NCBI RefSeq assembly: GCF_018324685.1
Contig: NZ_AP023354.1
Span: 3,658,001-3,722,000 of the forward strand
Length of the DNA: 64,000 nt
Direction: 5' to 3'
Source: Actinocatenispora sera
Lineage (GTDB): Bacteria; Actinomycetota; Actinomycetes; Mycobacteriales; Micromonosporaceae
The first letter of the stretch is position 1; each line of letters opens with the position of its first letter. The translations under genes were made by a program, and so were the position numbers. This document shows, piece after piece, positions 26,723 to 34,259 of this stretch. The notes under the pieces are model-generated. The model had not been told where the DNA came from. It ran no database searches and saw nothing but the letters and a program-made list of their open reading frames with translations.

Positions 26723-27267
26723 CGCGGGTAGCTGATCCGTCCATTGTGGACGCGTGCCTTCTCGTCCAGGGGCGCGATGCGCGTCGTGGTCGGCGACAGG
26801 ATGTGCCGGACCTCGACGCCGGAGGCGATCAGCGCGTCGGTGATCAGCCGGCGGTGGCAGCGCCACGGCACCGCCTCGCTGCACATGATCGCCGGCTGTC
26901 CGTGCCGGGCCAGCTCGCGCAGTTCGGCCAGCCCGGCGGCGAACTCGTCGCCGGCCATGTAGTCGGCGTAGTCGCGGAACGCCTTGACCCGCCAGGCGCC
27001 GTTCTCGGTCGGGGTACCGGCCGGGGTGTAGCGCCGGCCACCCAGCTTCGGCAGCCAGCGGTAGCCGATGTCGGGCGGCAGCTGCGCGGCGATCGCATCC
27101 CGGTTCCACTGCGGGAACTTCCGCGACGACGGGTACGACCGCACGTCCACCAGGTCGGTGATCTCGTTGCTCCGCAGCATGGCGAGCACCTCGTCGAACC
27201 CGCGGGTCGAGTGCCCGATGGTGTGTACCGGGTTCGGTGGTGCGCCGGTGCTTCGATCGGCCGTCAC
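26719..27267 (-). CDS. DUF488 family protein
   Basis: 182 residues from GTG 27267 with GAGGA upstream. The family N-terminal signature is HTIGHSTRGFDEVLAMLR, with DVRSYPSSRKFPQWN next and CSEAVPWRCHRRLITDAL near the C-terminus. Function is unknown; the fold is proposed to be nuclease- or rhodanese-like. It is translationally coupled to the alkyltransferase-like gene. This suggests a shared role in DNA damage, which is inference. Confidence 0.9.
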   Translation of the reverse strand: MTADRSTGAPPNPVHTIGHSTRGFDEVLAMLRSNEITDLVDVRSYPSSRKFPQWNRDAIAAQLPPDIGYRWLPKLGGRRYTPAGTPTENGAWRVKAFRDYADYMAGDEFAAGLAELRELARHGQPAIMCSEAVPWRCHRRLITDALIASGVEVRHILSPTTTRIAPLDEKARVHNGRISYPR

Positions 27268-27587
27268 GGGATCCTCGTCGGCGCCGCGAACCGCTCGCTC
27301 ATCGCACGCTCCCTTCCTCGTGCCCGCCCGCCTCCAGCATGACCGCTCGGCGTCCGGTCGGCACACCTCGCGTTCCGGTGCCCCCGCGGCCGGACGTGGA
27401 TGGTGCCAGAACGCCGGAATCGGCCGGACTCGACCCGTACGCGAGGTAGTTTGGCCTGTGTTGCCCCGGGTTTTGCCGGGCCGGCGCGCGCGGCACTTCG
27501 GGCCGGGCATGGTTCGCCCGAATCCGGGTACCGCTCGCAGGGGACGGCGCCCACCGGGGCGCGCGGCGACGACGTACGGGGGACTCC
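27268..27587. other. 320-bp divergent intergenic region
   Basis: This lies between the DUF488 gene (-) and the repeat-peptide gene (+) and must carry both promoters. I find no convincing -35/-10 pair, palindrome or RNA. Short open frames cross it, but none shows a domain or ribosome-binding site. Confidence 0.5.
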
Positions 27588-28049
27588 ATGGCACTCGACG
27601 ACGATGACATGAACACGACGGCAGCTGGCGGCGGCGAGGGCCCGGCGGACTCCGGTGCGGGTGGTGGTACGCCGGGCATGCATGACGGTGGCGCGGACGG
27701 TGGCGCCGATTCCGGTGCGGAGGGTCCGGCGGACTCGGGCGCGGGTGGCGGTACGCCCGGCATGCACGACGGCGGCGCCGATTCGGGTGCGGAAGGTCCG
27801 GCGGATTCCGGGGCCGGTGGTGGTACGCCGGGGATGCACGACGGTGGCGCGGACGGCGGCGCCGATTCCGGTGCGCAGGGTCCGGCGGATTCCGGCGCCG
27901 GTGGCGGTACCCCGGGGATGCACGACGGCGGCGCGGACGGCGGGGCCGATTCCGGTGCCGAGGGTCCGGCGGATTCCGGGGCCGGTGGTGGTACGCCGGG
28001 CATGCACGACGGTGGCGCGGACGGCGGGGCCGACTCCGGTGCCCGCTGA
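27588..28049 (+). CDS. Gly/Asp/Ala-rich tandem-repeat peptide, candidate multi-core precursor
   Basis: 153 residues from ATG 27588 with GGGGGA upstream. A 16-residue acidic head (MALDDDDMNTTAAGGG) is followed by five repeats, starting at 27636, 27720, 27792, 27876 and 27960, and a final Arg. Each repeat has the order GPADSGAGGG, TPGMHDGG, ADGGADSGA. Repeat 2 lacks four residues and repeat 4 starts with Gln in place of Glu. There is no Cys, no signal peptide and no membrane segment. Each repeat has exactly one Met and one His. The JmjC oxygenase gene overlaps its 3' end. A multi-core post-translationally modified peptide is the simplest hypothesis; a structural linker or acidic binding protein is the alternative. 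No known family is recognised. Confidence 0.85.
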   Translation: MALDDDDMNTTAAGGGEGPADSGAGGGTPGMHDGGADGGADSGAEGPADSGAGGGTPGMHDGGADSGAEGPADSGAGGGTPGMHDGGADGGADSGAQGPADSGAGGGTPGMHDGGADGGADSGAEGPADSGAGGGTPGMHDGGADGGADSGAR

Positions 28050-29319
28050 GCCGACCGGCTCGATCGGCGGTGTCGGGCGGTCCACGGCGGACCGTCCGGC
28101 CCGGCCCACCGGCCCGCTCGCCCGGCTGGTCGGCACCGACGTCGACGCGTTCGCCGGCTCGTACTGGTCGCGCCGGCCGCTGCTGGTCCGCGGCGCCGAC
28201 CCGGACGCCTTCCGCGACCTGCTCGATCTCGACGGCGTCGACGAACTGCTGTCGTACCGCGGCCTGCGGACCCCGTTCCTGCGGGTGGCACGGGAGGGCT
28301 CGGTGGTCGACTCCGCCTCGTTCACCGGTCCCGGCGGGGTCGGTGCGGAGATCGGCGACCAGGTGCGCGACGACCGGGTCGCCGCGCTGTTCGCCGACGG
28401 CTGCACGCTGGTGTTGCAGGCGCTGCACCGCACCTGGGCGCCGATCGTGGACTTCGGTACCGCGCTGGCCGCCGAACTCGGCCATCCGGTACAGGCCAAC
28501 GCCTACGTGACGCCTCCGTCGTCGCGGGGCTTCGCCGCGCACTACGACGTGCACGATGTGTTCGTGCTGCAACTGGCCGGCCGCAAGCACTGGCGGGTGC
28601 ACCCGCCGGTACACGTCGACCCGCTGCGCGACCAGCCGTGGAACGATCATGCCGCCGCGGTGGCCGACCGGGCCGCCAACGGCGTACCGGAGATCGACAC
28701 GGTGCTCGCGCCCGGCGACGCGATGTACCTGCCCCGCGGCTGGCTGCACGCGGCCACCGCGCTCGGCGACGTGTCCGCGCACCTGACCGTCGGGGTGCAC
28801 GTACTGACCCGGTTCGCACTGCTGGAGGCGCTGGTCGCGAGCGTCGCGCAGGAGCCGGACCTGCGCCGCTCGCTGCCGCTCGGCATCGACGCGACCGACC
28901 CCGCCCAACTCGCCCCGCACCTCGCCGCGGTCCGGATCGCGCTGGCGAAGGCGGTACCGGACGTGCCGGCGGAGGCGGTGGCCCGCCGGGTGCGCGCCCG
29001 GGTCTGGTCCGCCGGTCGGCCGGAACCGGTGCGCCCGGTGGCCGCCGCGCAGTTCGCCGCGAACCTGTCGCCCGGCGATGCGGTACGGCGGCGGGCCGGG
29101 CTGCCGCACCGGCTGGTCGAGGGCGACGAGCACGCGGTACTGGAGCTGGCGGACCGGCAGATCCGGCTGCCGGCGTCGACGACCCCGGCGCTGCGGGTGC
29201 TGCTCGCCGGCGGTACCGCCCGGATCGGTGCGCTGCCGGAGCTGACCGAGGCGGACCAGCTGGTACTGGTGCGCAGGTTGTTGCGGGAGGGCGTGCTGGT
29301 GCCGTCGACCGGGTCGTGA
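28039..29319 (+). CDS. JmjC-domain (cupin-4/ROXA-like) 2-oxoglutarate oxygenase
   Basis: 426 residues from GTG 28039, overlapping the repeat-peptide gene by 11 bp. The JmjC core has the iron ligands His168 and Asp170 (AHYDVHDVF) and His237 (RGWLHAA), and the 2-oxoglutarate-binding Lys is likely in GRKHWRV. A helical dimerisation region and a C-terminal winged-helix-like domain (residues about 340-426) match the bacterial ROXA/YcfD ribosomal-protein hydroxylase group. Such enzymes hydroxylate protein Arg or His side chains. The neighbouring peptide offers His and Asp in every repeat, so it is the obvious candidate substrate, but a ribosomal-protein substrate is not excluded. Confidence 0.92.
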   Translation: MPAEPTGSIGGVGRSTADRPARPTGPLARLVGTDVDAFAGSYWSRRPLLVRGADPDAFRDLLDLDGVDELLSYRGLRTPFLRVAREGSVVDSASFTGPGGVGAEIGDQVRDDRVAALFADGCTLVLQALHRTWAPIVDFGTALAAELGHPVQANAYVTPPSSRGFAAHYDVHDVFVLQLAGRKHWRVHPPVHVDPLRDQPWNDHAAAVADRAANGVPEIDTVLAPGDAMYLPRGWLHAATALGDVSAHLTVGVHVLTRFALLEALVASVAQEPDLRRSLPLGIDATDPAQLAPHLAAVRIALAKAVPDVPAEAVARRVRARVWSAGRPEPVRPVAAAQFAANLSPGDAVRRRAGLPHRLVEGDEHAVLELADRQIRLPASTTPALRVLLAGGTARIGALPELTEADQLVLVRRLLREGVLVPSTGS

Positions 29320-29320
29320 C

Positions 29321-30214
29321 GTGCGCACCTGGCCGCGCTGCTCGTTTCTTTCCGAGGCGGCCGGTGATCCGCGGGAAGGGACCGCGCCGCCGGCGGACCG
29401 CTGGCTGCTGATCGAACATCCCGGACCGTGGGGCCGCAACGCGCTCACCCAGTCCGGTCTGGGCGCCGGCACCGTGAGCGCGCTGAGCGGCTGGGCCGGC
29501 GCGCAGGGGGCCCGGGTGACGCTGATCCGCCGGCCGGGTCGGCGGGTTCGGTCGGGAGCGGCCCGCCGCTGGTTCCGGGTCGACTCGCGGCCGGGCCACG
29601 AGGAGATCCGGGCCGGCTCGTTCGGTACCGACGCCGACCTGGTCGCCGCGCTCGCCGCGCCCGGCGAGCGCGTCGCCGGCCCGCTGCAGCTGGTCTGCGC
29701 GCACGGCCGGCACGACCCCTGCTGCGCCGTGCGCGGGCGGGTGCTGGCCGCGGCGCTCGCCGCCGCCGACCCAGCCGGTACCTGGGAGTGCAGCCACGTC
29801 GGCGGGTGCCGCTTCGCGCCGGTACTGGTGCTGCTGCCGCACGGCTACACTCTCGGCGGTGTCCCGCCCCCCGACGCGGTGCGCATCGTGCGGGACTACC
29901 GCGCCGGCACGCTCGACCCGCACTGGTTACGCGGCCGTACCTCGCTGCCGCCGGCGGCGCAGGCCGCCCAGCACCATGCCCGGGCCGCCACCGGGGCCAC
30001 CGGGGTGGACGCGGTGCGGGTGGTCGCGGTCGAGCAGGTCGGGGAGGCGGGCTGGCGGGTCACGCTGGCCGACCCGGACTGCACGGTGCTGCTGCGCGAG
30101 CGGCACGTGGCCGCCGGCCGCCCGCTGACCTGCGCGGCCACCACCAACGGCTGGCTGCGCCGGTTCGACCTGCTGGACCTGCGCACCGACCGCACCGCCC
30201 CGCACCCGCCCTGA
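29321..30214 (+). CDS. Sucrase/ferredoxin-like [2Fe-2S] protein
   Basis: 297 residues from GTG 29321, one base after the JmjC stop. Residues about 115-200 contain the thioredoxin-like ferredoxin motifs CAHGRHDPCCAVRGR and WECSHVGGCRFAP, whose Cys likely bind a [2Fe-2S] cluster. The family is called sucrase/ferredoxin-like, although sucrase activity is doubtful. As the third gene of the repeat-peptide unit it may deliver electrons or iron to the oxygenase, or be a separate redox protein. The operon is supported by spacing. Confidence 0.9.
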   Translation: MRTWPRCSFLSEAAGDPREGTAPPADRWLLIEHPGPWGRNALTQSGLGAGTVSALSGWAGAQGARVTLIRRPGRRVRSGAARRWFRVDSRPGHEEIRAGSFGTDADLVAALAAPGERVAGPLQLVCAHGRHDPCCAVRGRVLAAALAAADPAGTWECSHVGGCRFAPVLVLLPHGYTLGGVPPPDAVRIVRDYRAGTLDPHWLRGRTSLPPAAQAAQHHARAATGATGVDAVRVVAVEQVGEAGWRVTLADPDCTVLLRERHVAAGRPLTCAATTNGWLRRFDLLDLRTDRTAPHPP

Positions 30215-30430
30215 GCCGACCGGCGTCCGGGCCGCGGACTACCGCCGGCCGACCCGGTGGCACATGGACCGGGGCGTCACCGGAGCGGCCGGTCGCCGGG
30301 TACCAGCGCGGTTGTCCCGGCAGACCCGAGTTGGACGATCGGTTCGGTTCGGGGCCGGGCGCGCACTAGTCTCGAGGCGTGCGGCGGTGCTGTCGGCGGC
30401 ACCGGCGACCGTGCGGCGCCAGGGAGAGCG

Positions 30431-30532
30431 ATGAGCGACGAGCCCGAACCGATCAGCGCCAGCGAGCGGGAGGCGCTGCAGCGCGAGCCGACCGACCTGC
30501 ACGCGCAGCGTGCCGAGCCGGCGGCCGGCTGA
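30431..30532 (+). CDS. Small acidic protein, 33 residues
   Basis: A short ORF with AGGGAG upstream of its ATG. It is rich in Glu, Asp and Arg (SEREALQREPTDLHAQR) with one predicted amphipathic helix. It lies 28 bp before the CBS-domain gene. No family is recognised, and its reality rests on the ribosome-binding site and composition. Confidence 0.4.
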   Translation: MSDEPEPISASEREALQREPTDLHAQRAEPAAG

Positions 30533-30559
30533 CCGGCGGTACCGGTGCGGGAGGTGCGG

Positions 30560-31009
30560 ATGCCCGGAGACGTGACCACGACGCAGCGGGTCGCGCAGGC
30601 GATGGTCACCGCGCCGAGCACGCACGGCACCGCCACCACGGTGGCGCAGCTGCGCCGGTACTTCGCCGACGACCACGTGCACCTGGCGCTGATCGTCGCG
30701 GCGGACGGCCGGCTGGTCAGCACGGTGGAACGCGCCGACCTGCCCGCGGCGCTGCCCGACGCCACCGTGGCCCGGTCGGTCGGGACGCTCGCCGGCCGTA
30801 CCGTCGGCCCGGACGATCCGGTGGAGCGGGCGGCGGCGATCCTGGCGCGCCAGCAGCGCCGCCGGTTGGCCGTCGTGGACGGCTCCGGGCGGTTGCTCGG
30901 GCTGCTGTGCCTCAAGCGCAGCCGTACCGGCTTCTGCTCGGACGCCGACATCCGCGCCCGTGCCGCGGACCGCCACGGCTGCGACCCCGGGCCGGACCCG
31001 CCGTCGTAA
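30560..31009 (+). CDS. CBS-domain protein
   Basis: 149 residues from ATG 30560 with GGGAGG 7 nt upstream. Two CBS motifs span residues about 8-65 (VTAPSTHGTATTVAQLRRYF, DDHVHLALIVAADGRLVSTV) and 70-125 (GRTVGPDDPVERAAAILARQ, RRRLAVVDGSGRLLGLLCLK), followed by a short tail ending CDPGPDPPS. CBS pairs bind adenosyl nucleotides. With no catalytic domain it is likely a small sensor or regulator. Confidence 0.88.
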   Translation: MPGDVTTTQRVAQAMVTAPSTHGTATTVAQLRRYFADDHVHLALIVAADGRLVSTVERADLPAALPDATVARSVGTLAGRTVGPDDPVERAAAILARQQRRRLAVVDGSGRLLGLLCLKRSRTGFCSDADIRARAADRHGCDPGPDPPS

Positions 31010-31066
31010 CCGCACCGGGCCGGCCGGCGCACGGGATGCGGGCGTGCCACCCCGGCGCGAGGATCG

Positions 31067-31106
31067 CGCGCCACCGCGCCACCGCGCCACCGCGCCACCG
31101 CGCCAC
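31067..31106. repeat. Five perfect tandem 8-bp repeats
   Basis: CGCGCCAC is repeated five times without change in the 363-bp gap 31010-31372 between the CBS protein and the GH3 gene. It is a simple-sequence repeat with potential to vary in number. No gene is seen in that gap. Confidence 0.8.
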
Positions 31107-31182
31107 CGGTACCCGGCATTCCGGCAACGGACGCGCGGTCGCCGGGGCCGTGCGGTGCGGATGTTAGGGGCAAAACAACCGT

Positions 31183-31222
31183 CATCGGATCCTGAACACC
31201 AAGCCGGGCAAGCGATCCGATG
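31183..31222. promoter_or_regulatory. Inverted repeat upstream of the GH3 gene
   Basis: CATCGGATC (31183-31191) and GATCCGATG (31214-31222) are a perfect 9-bp inverted repeat with 22 bp between, about 150 bp before the GH3 start. It could be an operator pair or a stem-loop in the leader. Nothing links it to a known regulator. Confidence 0.4.
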
Positions 31223-31372
31223 CCCGGGATCGCGCGCCGTTCGGAGTCTTGACGGCCGCAACGGCCGATGCCAGGGTGAGCACGAACCGAACCGGGCCCC
31301 CACATTCCGGCCGGCACCACGTCGCGGCCGCGGCCCGCTCCGAGTGATCCGGTACGACGCGAGGAGGACGGC

Positions 31373-32605
31373 ATGGCGATCGGTGGCGGCCCGGGCGAGA
31401 CGACGCCGGGCAACGGTGCGGCACCCGGTATCGAGCATCGGGACGGCGGCGAACGCGGAATCGGCAGGCAGGGGGTCACCCGGCGCAGCGCCCTCGTCGG
31501 CGGTGCCGCCCTCGTCGCCGGCGCGGGGCTGCTGGGCGCGGCCCCCGCGTACGCCGACGACCCGGCCGACGCGACCCGCTCCGGCTCGCACGATCTGTCG
31601 CCCCGGCAGCAGGCCGGCCAGCGGGTGATCTGGTCGTACCCGGGGCTCACGCCGCCGCAGGAGCTGTTCGACGCGATCCGGGCCGGGCTGGTCGGCGGCG
31701 TCATCTTCTTCGGTGAGAACATCGACCGGAACGACCGCAGCCAGATCCAGGGCGTGACCAGCGCGCTGGCCCAGGCACAGGTCGACAGCGGCATCCGGTA
31801 CCCGATGCTGATCATGACCGACCAGGAGGGCGGCATCGTCCAGCGGCTGCCCGGTGCGCCCGGCATCTCCGAGAAGCAGATCGGTGAGTCGGCCGACCCG
31901 GTGGCCACCGCGACCTCGGCGGGCACCGGCGCGGCGGAGAATCTGCTGGACGCCGGGATGAACTGCAACCTCGCCCCGGTACTGGACGTCTACCGCGAGG
32001 CGGGGAACTTCGACGACCGGTTCGGCCGCTCGTACAGCATGGATCCGGCCGTCTGCGGCGCCTGCGGTGCCGCGTCGATCGTCGCCCAGCAGCGGCTCGG
32101 CGTGGTCACCACGGCCAAGCACTTCCCCGGCCTCGGCGCCGCGACCAGGGACGCGAACACCGACCTCGGCCCGGTCACGCTGAACCTGTCCCGGTCCGAC
32201 CTGCGCAGCATCGACGAGCTGCCGTTCCAGTACGCCATCGGCGCCCAGGTGGACATGGTCATGACGTCCTGGGCGACCTACCCGGCGCTGGACCCGGACC
32301 TGCCGTCCGGCCTGTCGCCCAGCATCGTGCAGGGCGAGCTGCGGCACCGGCTGAAGTTCCGCGGCGTCACCATCACCGACGCGATCGAGGCCGGCGCGCT
32401 GGACGCGTTCGGCGGTACCGGGGAGCGCGCGGTGCTCGCCGCGGCCGCCGGCATGGACATCCTGCTGTGCTCCGCCCGCGACGTCAGCCAGGGCCAGGAC
32501 GCGGTGGACGCGCTGCACGAGGCGATCGCGAGTCGCCGGCTCAACCGCGGCCAGGCCAACCAGGCGCTGGAGCGGGTCATCGGCCTGCGCCGCCGCCTGC
32601 ACTGA
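31373..32605 (+). CDS. Tat-exported GH3 beta-N-acetylhexosaminidase-like protein
   Basis: 410 residues from ATG 31373 with GAGGAGG upstream. A twin-arginine signal (VTRRSALVGGAALVAG) is followed by AYADD. Family 3 motifs are present: MTDQEGGIVQRL, the KHFPGLG substrate-binding loop and ITDAIEAGALDAFGG, which holds the nucleophile Asp. This matches single-domain NagZ-type enzymes that release N-acetylglucosamine from wall fragments or chitin. The usual His/Asp acid-base dyad region (KHFPGLGAATRDANTDLG) is shifted from the standard form, so activity is likely but unproven. Confidence 0.92.
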   Translation: MAIGGGPGETTPGNGAAPGIEHRDGGERGIGRQGVTRRSALVGGAALVAGAGLLGAAPAYADDPADATRSGSHDLSPRQQAGQRVIWSYPGLTPPQELFDAIRAGLVGGVIFFGENIDRNDRSQIQGVTSALAQAQVDSGIRYPMLIMTDQEGGIVQRLPGAPGISEKQIGESADPVATATSAGTGAAENLLDAGMNCNLAPVLDVYREAGNFDDRFGRSYSMDPAVCGACGAASIVAQQRLGVVTTAKHFPGLGAATRDANTDLGPVTLNLSRSDLRSIDELPFQYAIGAQVDMVMTSWATYPALDPDLPSGLSPSIVQGELRHRLKFRGVTITDAIEAGALDAFGGTGERAVLAAAAGMDILLCSARDVSQGQDAVDALHEAIASRRLNRGQANQALERVIGLRRRLH

Positions 32606-32678
32606 TCCACCGCTCCGCCGCTGACCGTCACGATCGCCGACTGTCCGGCGTGCGTCGGGCGGGCCGGCGGGGCCACCG

Positions 32679-32763
32679 GTCAGGCGGGCTCGGGTCGACG
32701 GGGCCGTCGGGTCAGGCGGGCTCGGGTCGGCGCGGCCGTCGGGTCAGGCGGGTTCGGGCCGGC
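32679..32763. repeat. 32-bp tandem repeat at the fbiD 3' end
   Basis: About two and a half units with a period of 32 bp share GGTCAGGCGGGCTCGGGTCG (near 32679, 32711 and 32743, the last with two changes). The last unit contains the fbiD stop codon, so the array is a duplicated gene terminus. The rest of the 32606-32743 gap is empty. Confidence 0.65.
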
Positions 32764-33379
32764 CGGTGAGCCGGCGGGTGGCCGGGCCGAGCCCGAGTCC
32801 GGCCGCGACGGCGAGGTCGTCGCCGGTGTCCACGTCGCAGCGCAACGACGGTGACCCGGCGCCGATGCGTACCGCGCCGGTGGCCGCGTGCGCGGCCGCG
32901 GAGCCGACGCCGAAGTGCGGGTCGAGCGGCTGTCCGGGCGCGGCGAGCAGCAGGGTGGTACCGACGCCGGGCCGGTCGGCGCAGAACGCGCGCCGGCCGT
33001 CCGCCTCGGCGATCGCCGCCGCCAGCTCGGCCGGGCGCAGTGCGGGCAGGTCGGCCTGCAGCGCCCCGACCGTACCGGCCGGGCTGCGCAGCCGCTCGGC
33101 GCCGAACGCCAGCGCCGCGTTGAGCCCCGGCAGCCCGCGCTCGTCGACGCACTCGACTCCCGTACCCGACAGCGCGTCCGGCACCCGCTTGTCCTCGCAG
33201 ATCACCAGGATCCGGTGCACCCCGGCGGCCCGCGCGGCCGCGGTCACGGTGTCCAGCAGCAGCGCGAGGACCAGGCCGGGATGCTCGTCGCTTCCGACCA
33301 CCCCGCGCAGCCGGGTCTTGGCCGCGTCCAGCCGCTTGATCGGGACGACCAGATCAACGCCGTGTGCCGCAGGACTCAT
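32744..33379 (-). CDS. fbiD: Phosphoenolpyruvate/2-phospho-L-lactate guanylyltransferase (F420 biosynthesis)
   Basis: 211 residues from ATG 33379. CofC/FbiD motifs are visible: VDLVVPIKRLDAAKTRLRG (nucleotide binding), QADLPALRPAELAAAI (metal Asp) and DRPGVGTTLLLAAPG, with the family end SLRCDVDTGDDLAVAAGLG. It activates PEP or phospholactate with GTP for coenzyme F420 synthesis. The fbiA/fbiB/fbiC genes are not in the window. The HAD phosphatase gene lies 50 bp upstream on the same strand. Confidence 0.93.
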   Translation of the reverse strand: MSPAAHGVDLVVPIKRLDAAKTRLRGVVGSDEHPGLVLALLLDTVTAAARAAGVHRILVICEDKRVPDALSGTGVECVDERGLPGLNAALAFGAERLRSPAGTVGALQADLPALRPAELAAAIAEADGRRAFCADRPGVGTTLLLAAPGQPLDPHFGVGSAAAHAATGAVRIGAGSPSLRCDVDTGDDLAVAAGLGLGPATRRLTGRPEPA

Positions 33380-33428
33380 CGATCTCCTTCACCTGGCCCC
33401 GGGGGAGCGTGCCACCGGGCGACCGCGG

Positions 33429-34142
33429 CTACCGCGGGACGAGCGCGAGCACCTCCCGCAGCCGGTGGACGTGCTCGTGGTCGCCCGGGTCGTCGCAGTC
33501 GTCGTACGGATCGTAGTGGACCGCCCGGATGCCGGCCGCCTGTGCGCCCCGCACGTCGGCCGGCACGGTGTCCCCGACGTGTACCGCGTGCGCGGCGTCG
33601 ACGCCGACCCGCTCCAGCGCGGCGCGAAACAGCCGCGGGTCCGGCTTGTCGAAGCCGACGATCGCGCTGTCGAGCACCGCGTCGACCGGTACACCAGGGC
33701 CGTCGCCCTCCTGGCACATCCGGGCGTCGAGCAGCATCTGCGCGATTCTGCCGTCGGCCTGGGAGACCACCGCGACGCGCAGGCCGGCCTCGGTCGCCGC
33801 GGCGAGCGCCTGCCTCGACGCCGGATCCGGCGCGTGCCACATGTTGCGGGTGCGGGAGATCGCCAGGTACTCCTCGGCGCAGGTGCGCCACCGCTGCTCG
33901 GGCACGCCCGCGTACCGGGGGAGCAGTTCGTAGTAGTCGCGCGGCTCGCCACGGCTCGGGAACGCCGCGTTGTAGGCGGCGAAGTGCACCCGGAGGAACT
34001 TCTCGGGGGTGTCGACGCCGCCGTGGCGGGCGATCACCGGGGTCAGGAGCTCGGCGTTGGGGAGCAGCAGCACCCCACCCACGTCGACGAGCAGGGCCCG
34101 GCGCACGGCGCTCGGTGCTGGGCGATGGTGCTGGTGGTTCAT
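33429..34142 (-). CDS. HAD superfamily (subfamily IA) hydrolase
   Basis: 237 residues from ATG 34142. Motif I is LLVDVGGVLLL, in which the second Asp of the usual DxDG is Gly, as in many DVGGV-type members. Motif II is AVVSQADG and motifs III/IV lie in FDKPDPRLFRAALERVG, then VHVGDTVPADVRGA. A helical cap spans residues about 30-100. It is probably a phosphatase of unknown small substrate. The missing acid-base Asp may lower activity. It sits upstream of fbiD. Confidence 0.88.
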   Translation of the reverse strand: MNHQHHRPAPSAVRRALLVDVGGVLLLPNAELLTPVIARHGGVDTPEKFLRVHFAAYNAAFPSRGEPRDYYELLPRYAGVPEQRWRTCAEEYLAISRTRNMWHAPDPASRQALAAATEAGLRVAVVSQADGRIAQMLLDARMCQEGDGPGVPVDAVLDSAIVGFDKPDPRLFRAALERVGVDAAHAVHVGDTVPADVRGAQAAGIRAVHYDPYDDCDDPGDHEHVHRLREVLALVPR

Positions 34143-34201
34143 GGGCGGTCATCCGATCTTCATTGAAAAATTGCCAGAGTTTTAGCTAGGTTTTGAAAGT
34201 A

Positions 34202-34230
34202 TTGACGACCGCGGCCCGGCGTGCAACGAT
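34202..34230 (+). promoter_or_regulatory. Candidate promoter of the alpha-galactosidase gene
   Basis: TTGACG (34202-34207) and CAACGAT (34224-34230) are 16 bp apart, 30 bp before the GH27 start. The 60 bp upstream are unusually AT-rich (TTGAAAAATTGCC, then GTTTTAGCTAGGTTTTGAAAG). Such GAAAG-rich blocks often precede sugar-controlled genes, and the RpiR-type regulator at 37223 could bind here. This is inference from position and composition. Confidence 0.45.
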
Positions 34231-34259
34231 CGGCCGCAGCCGCTGCCGAGGGGGTTGGC

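Noticed and set aside
27636-28043. CRISPR-like array
   Set aside because: The units are 72-84 bp without unique spacers and form one in-frame ORF with synonymous variation, so they are coding repeats.
31067-31106. Phase-variable coding repeat
   Set aside because: The 8-bp repeats lie in non-coding DNA, so length changes would not switch a reading frame.
30239-32602. Long minus-strand frame across the CBS and GH3 genes
   Set aside because: Codon pattern and motifs support the plus strand; the antisense product is a random Arg/Val/Gly mix.
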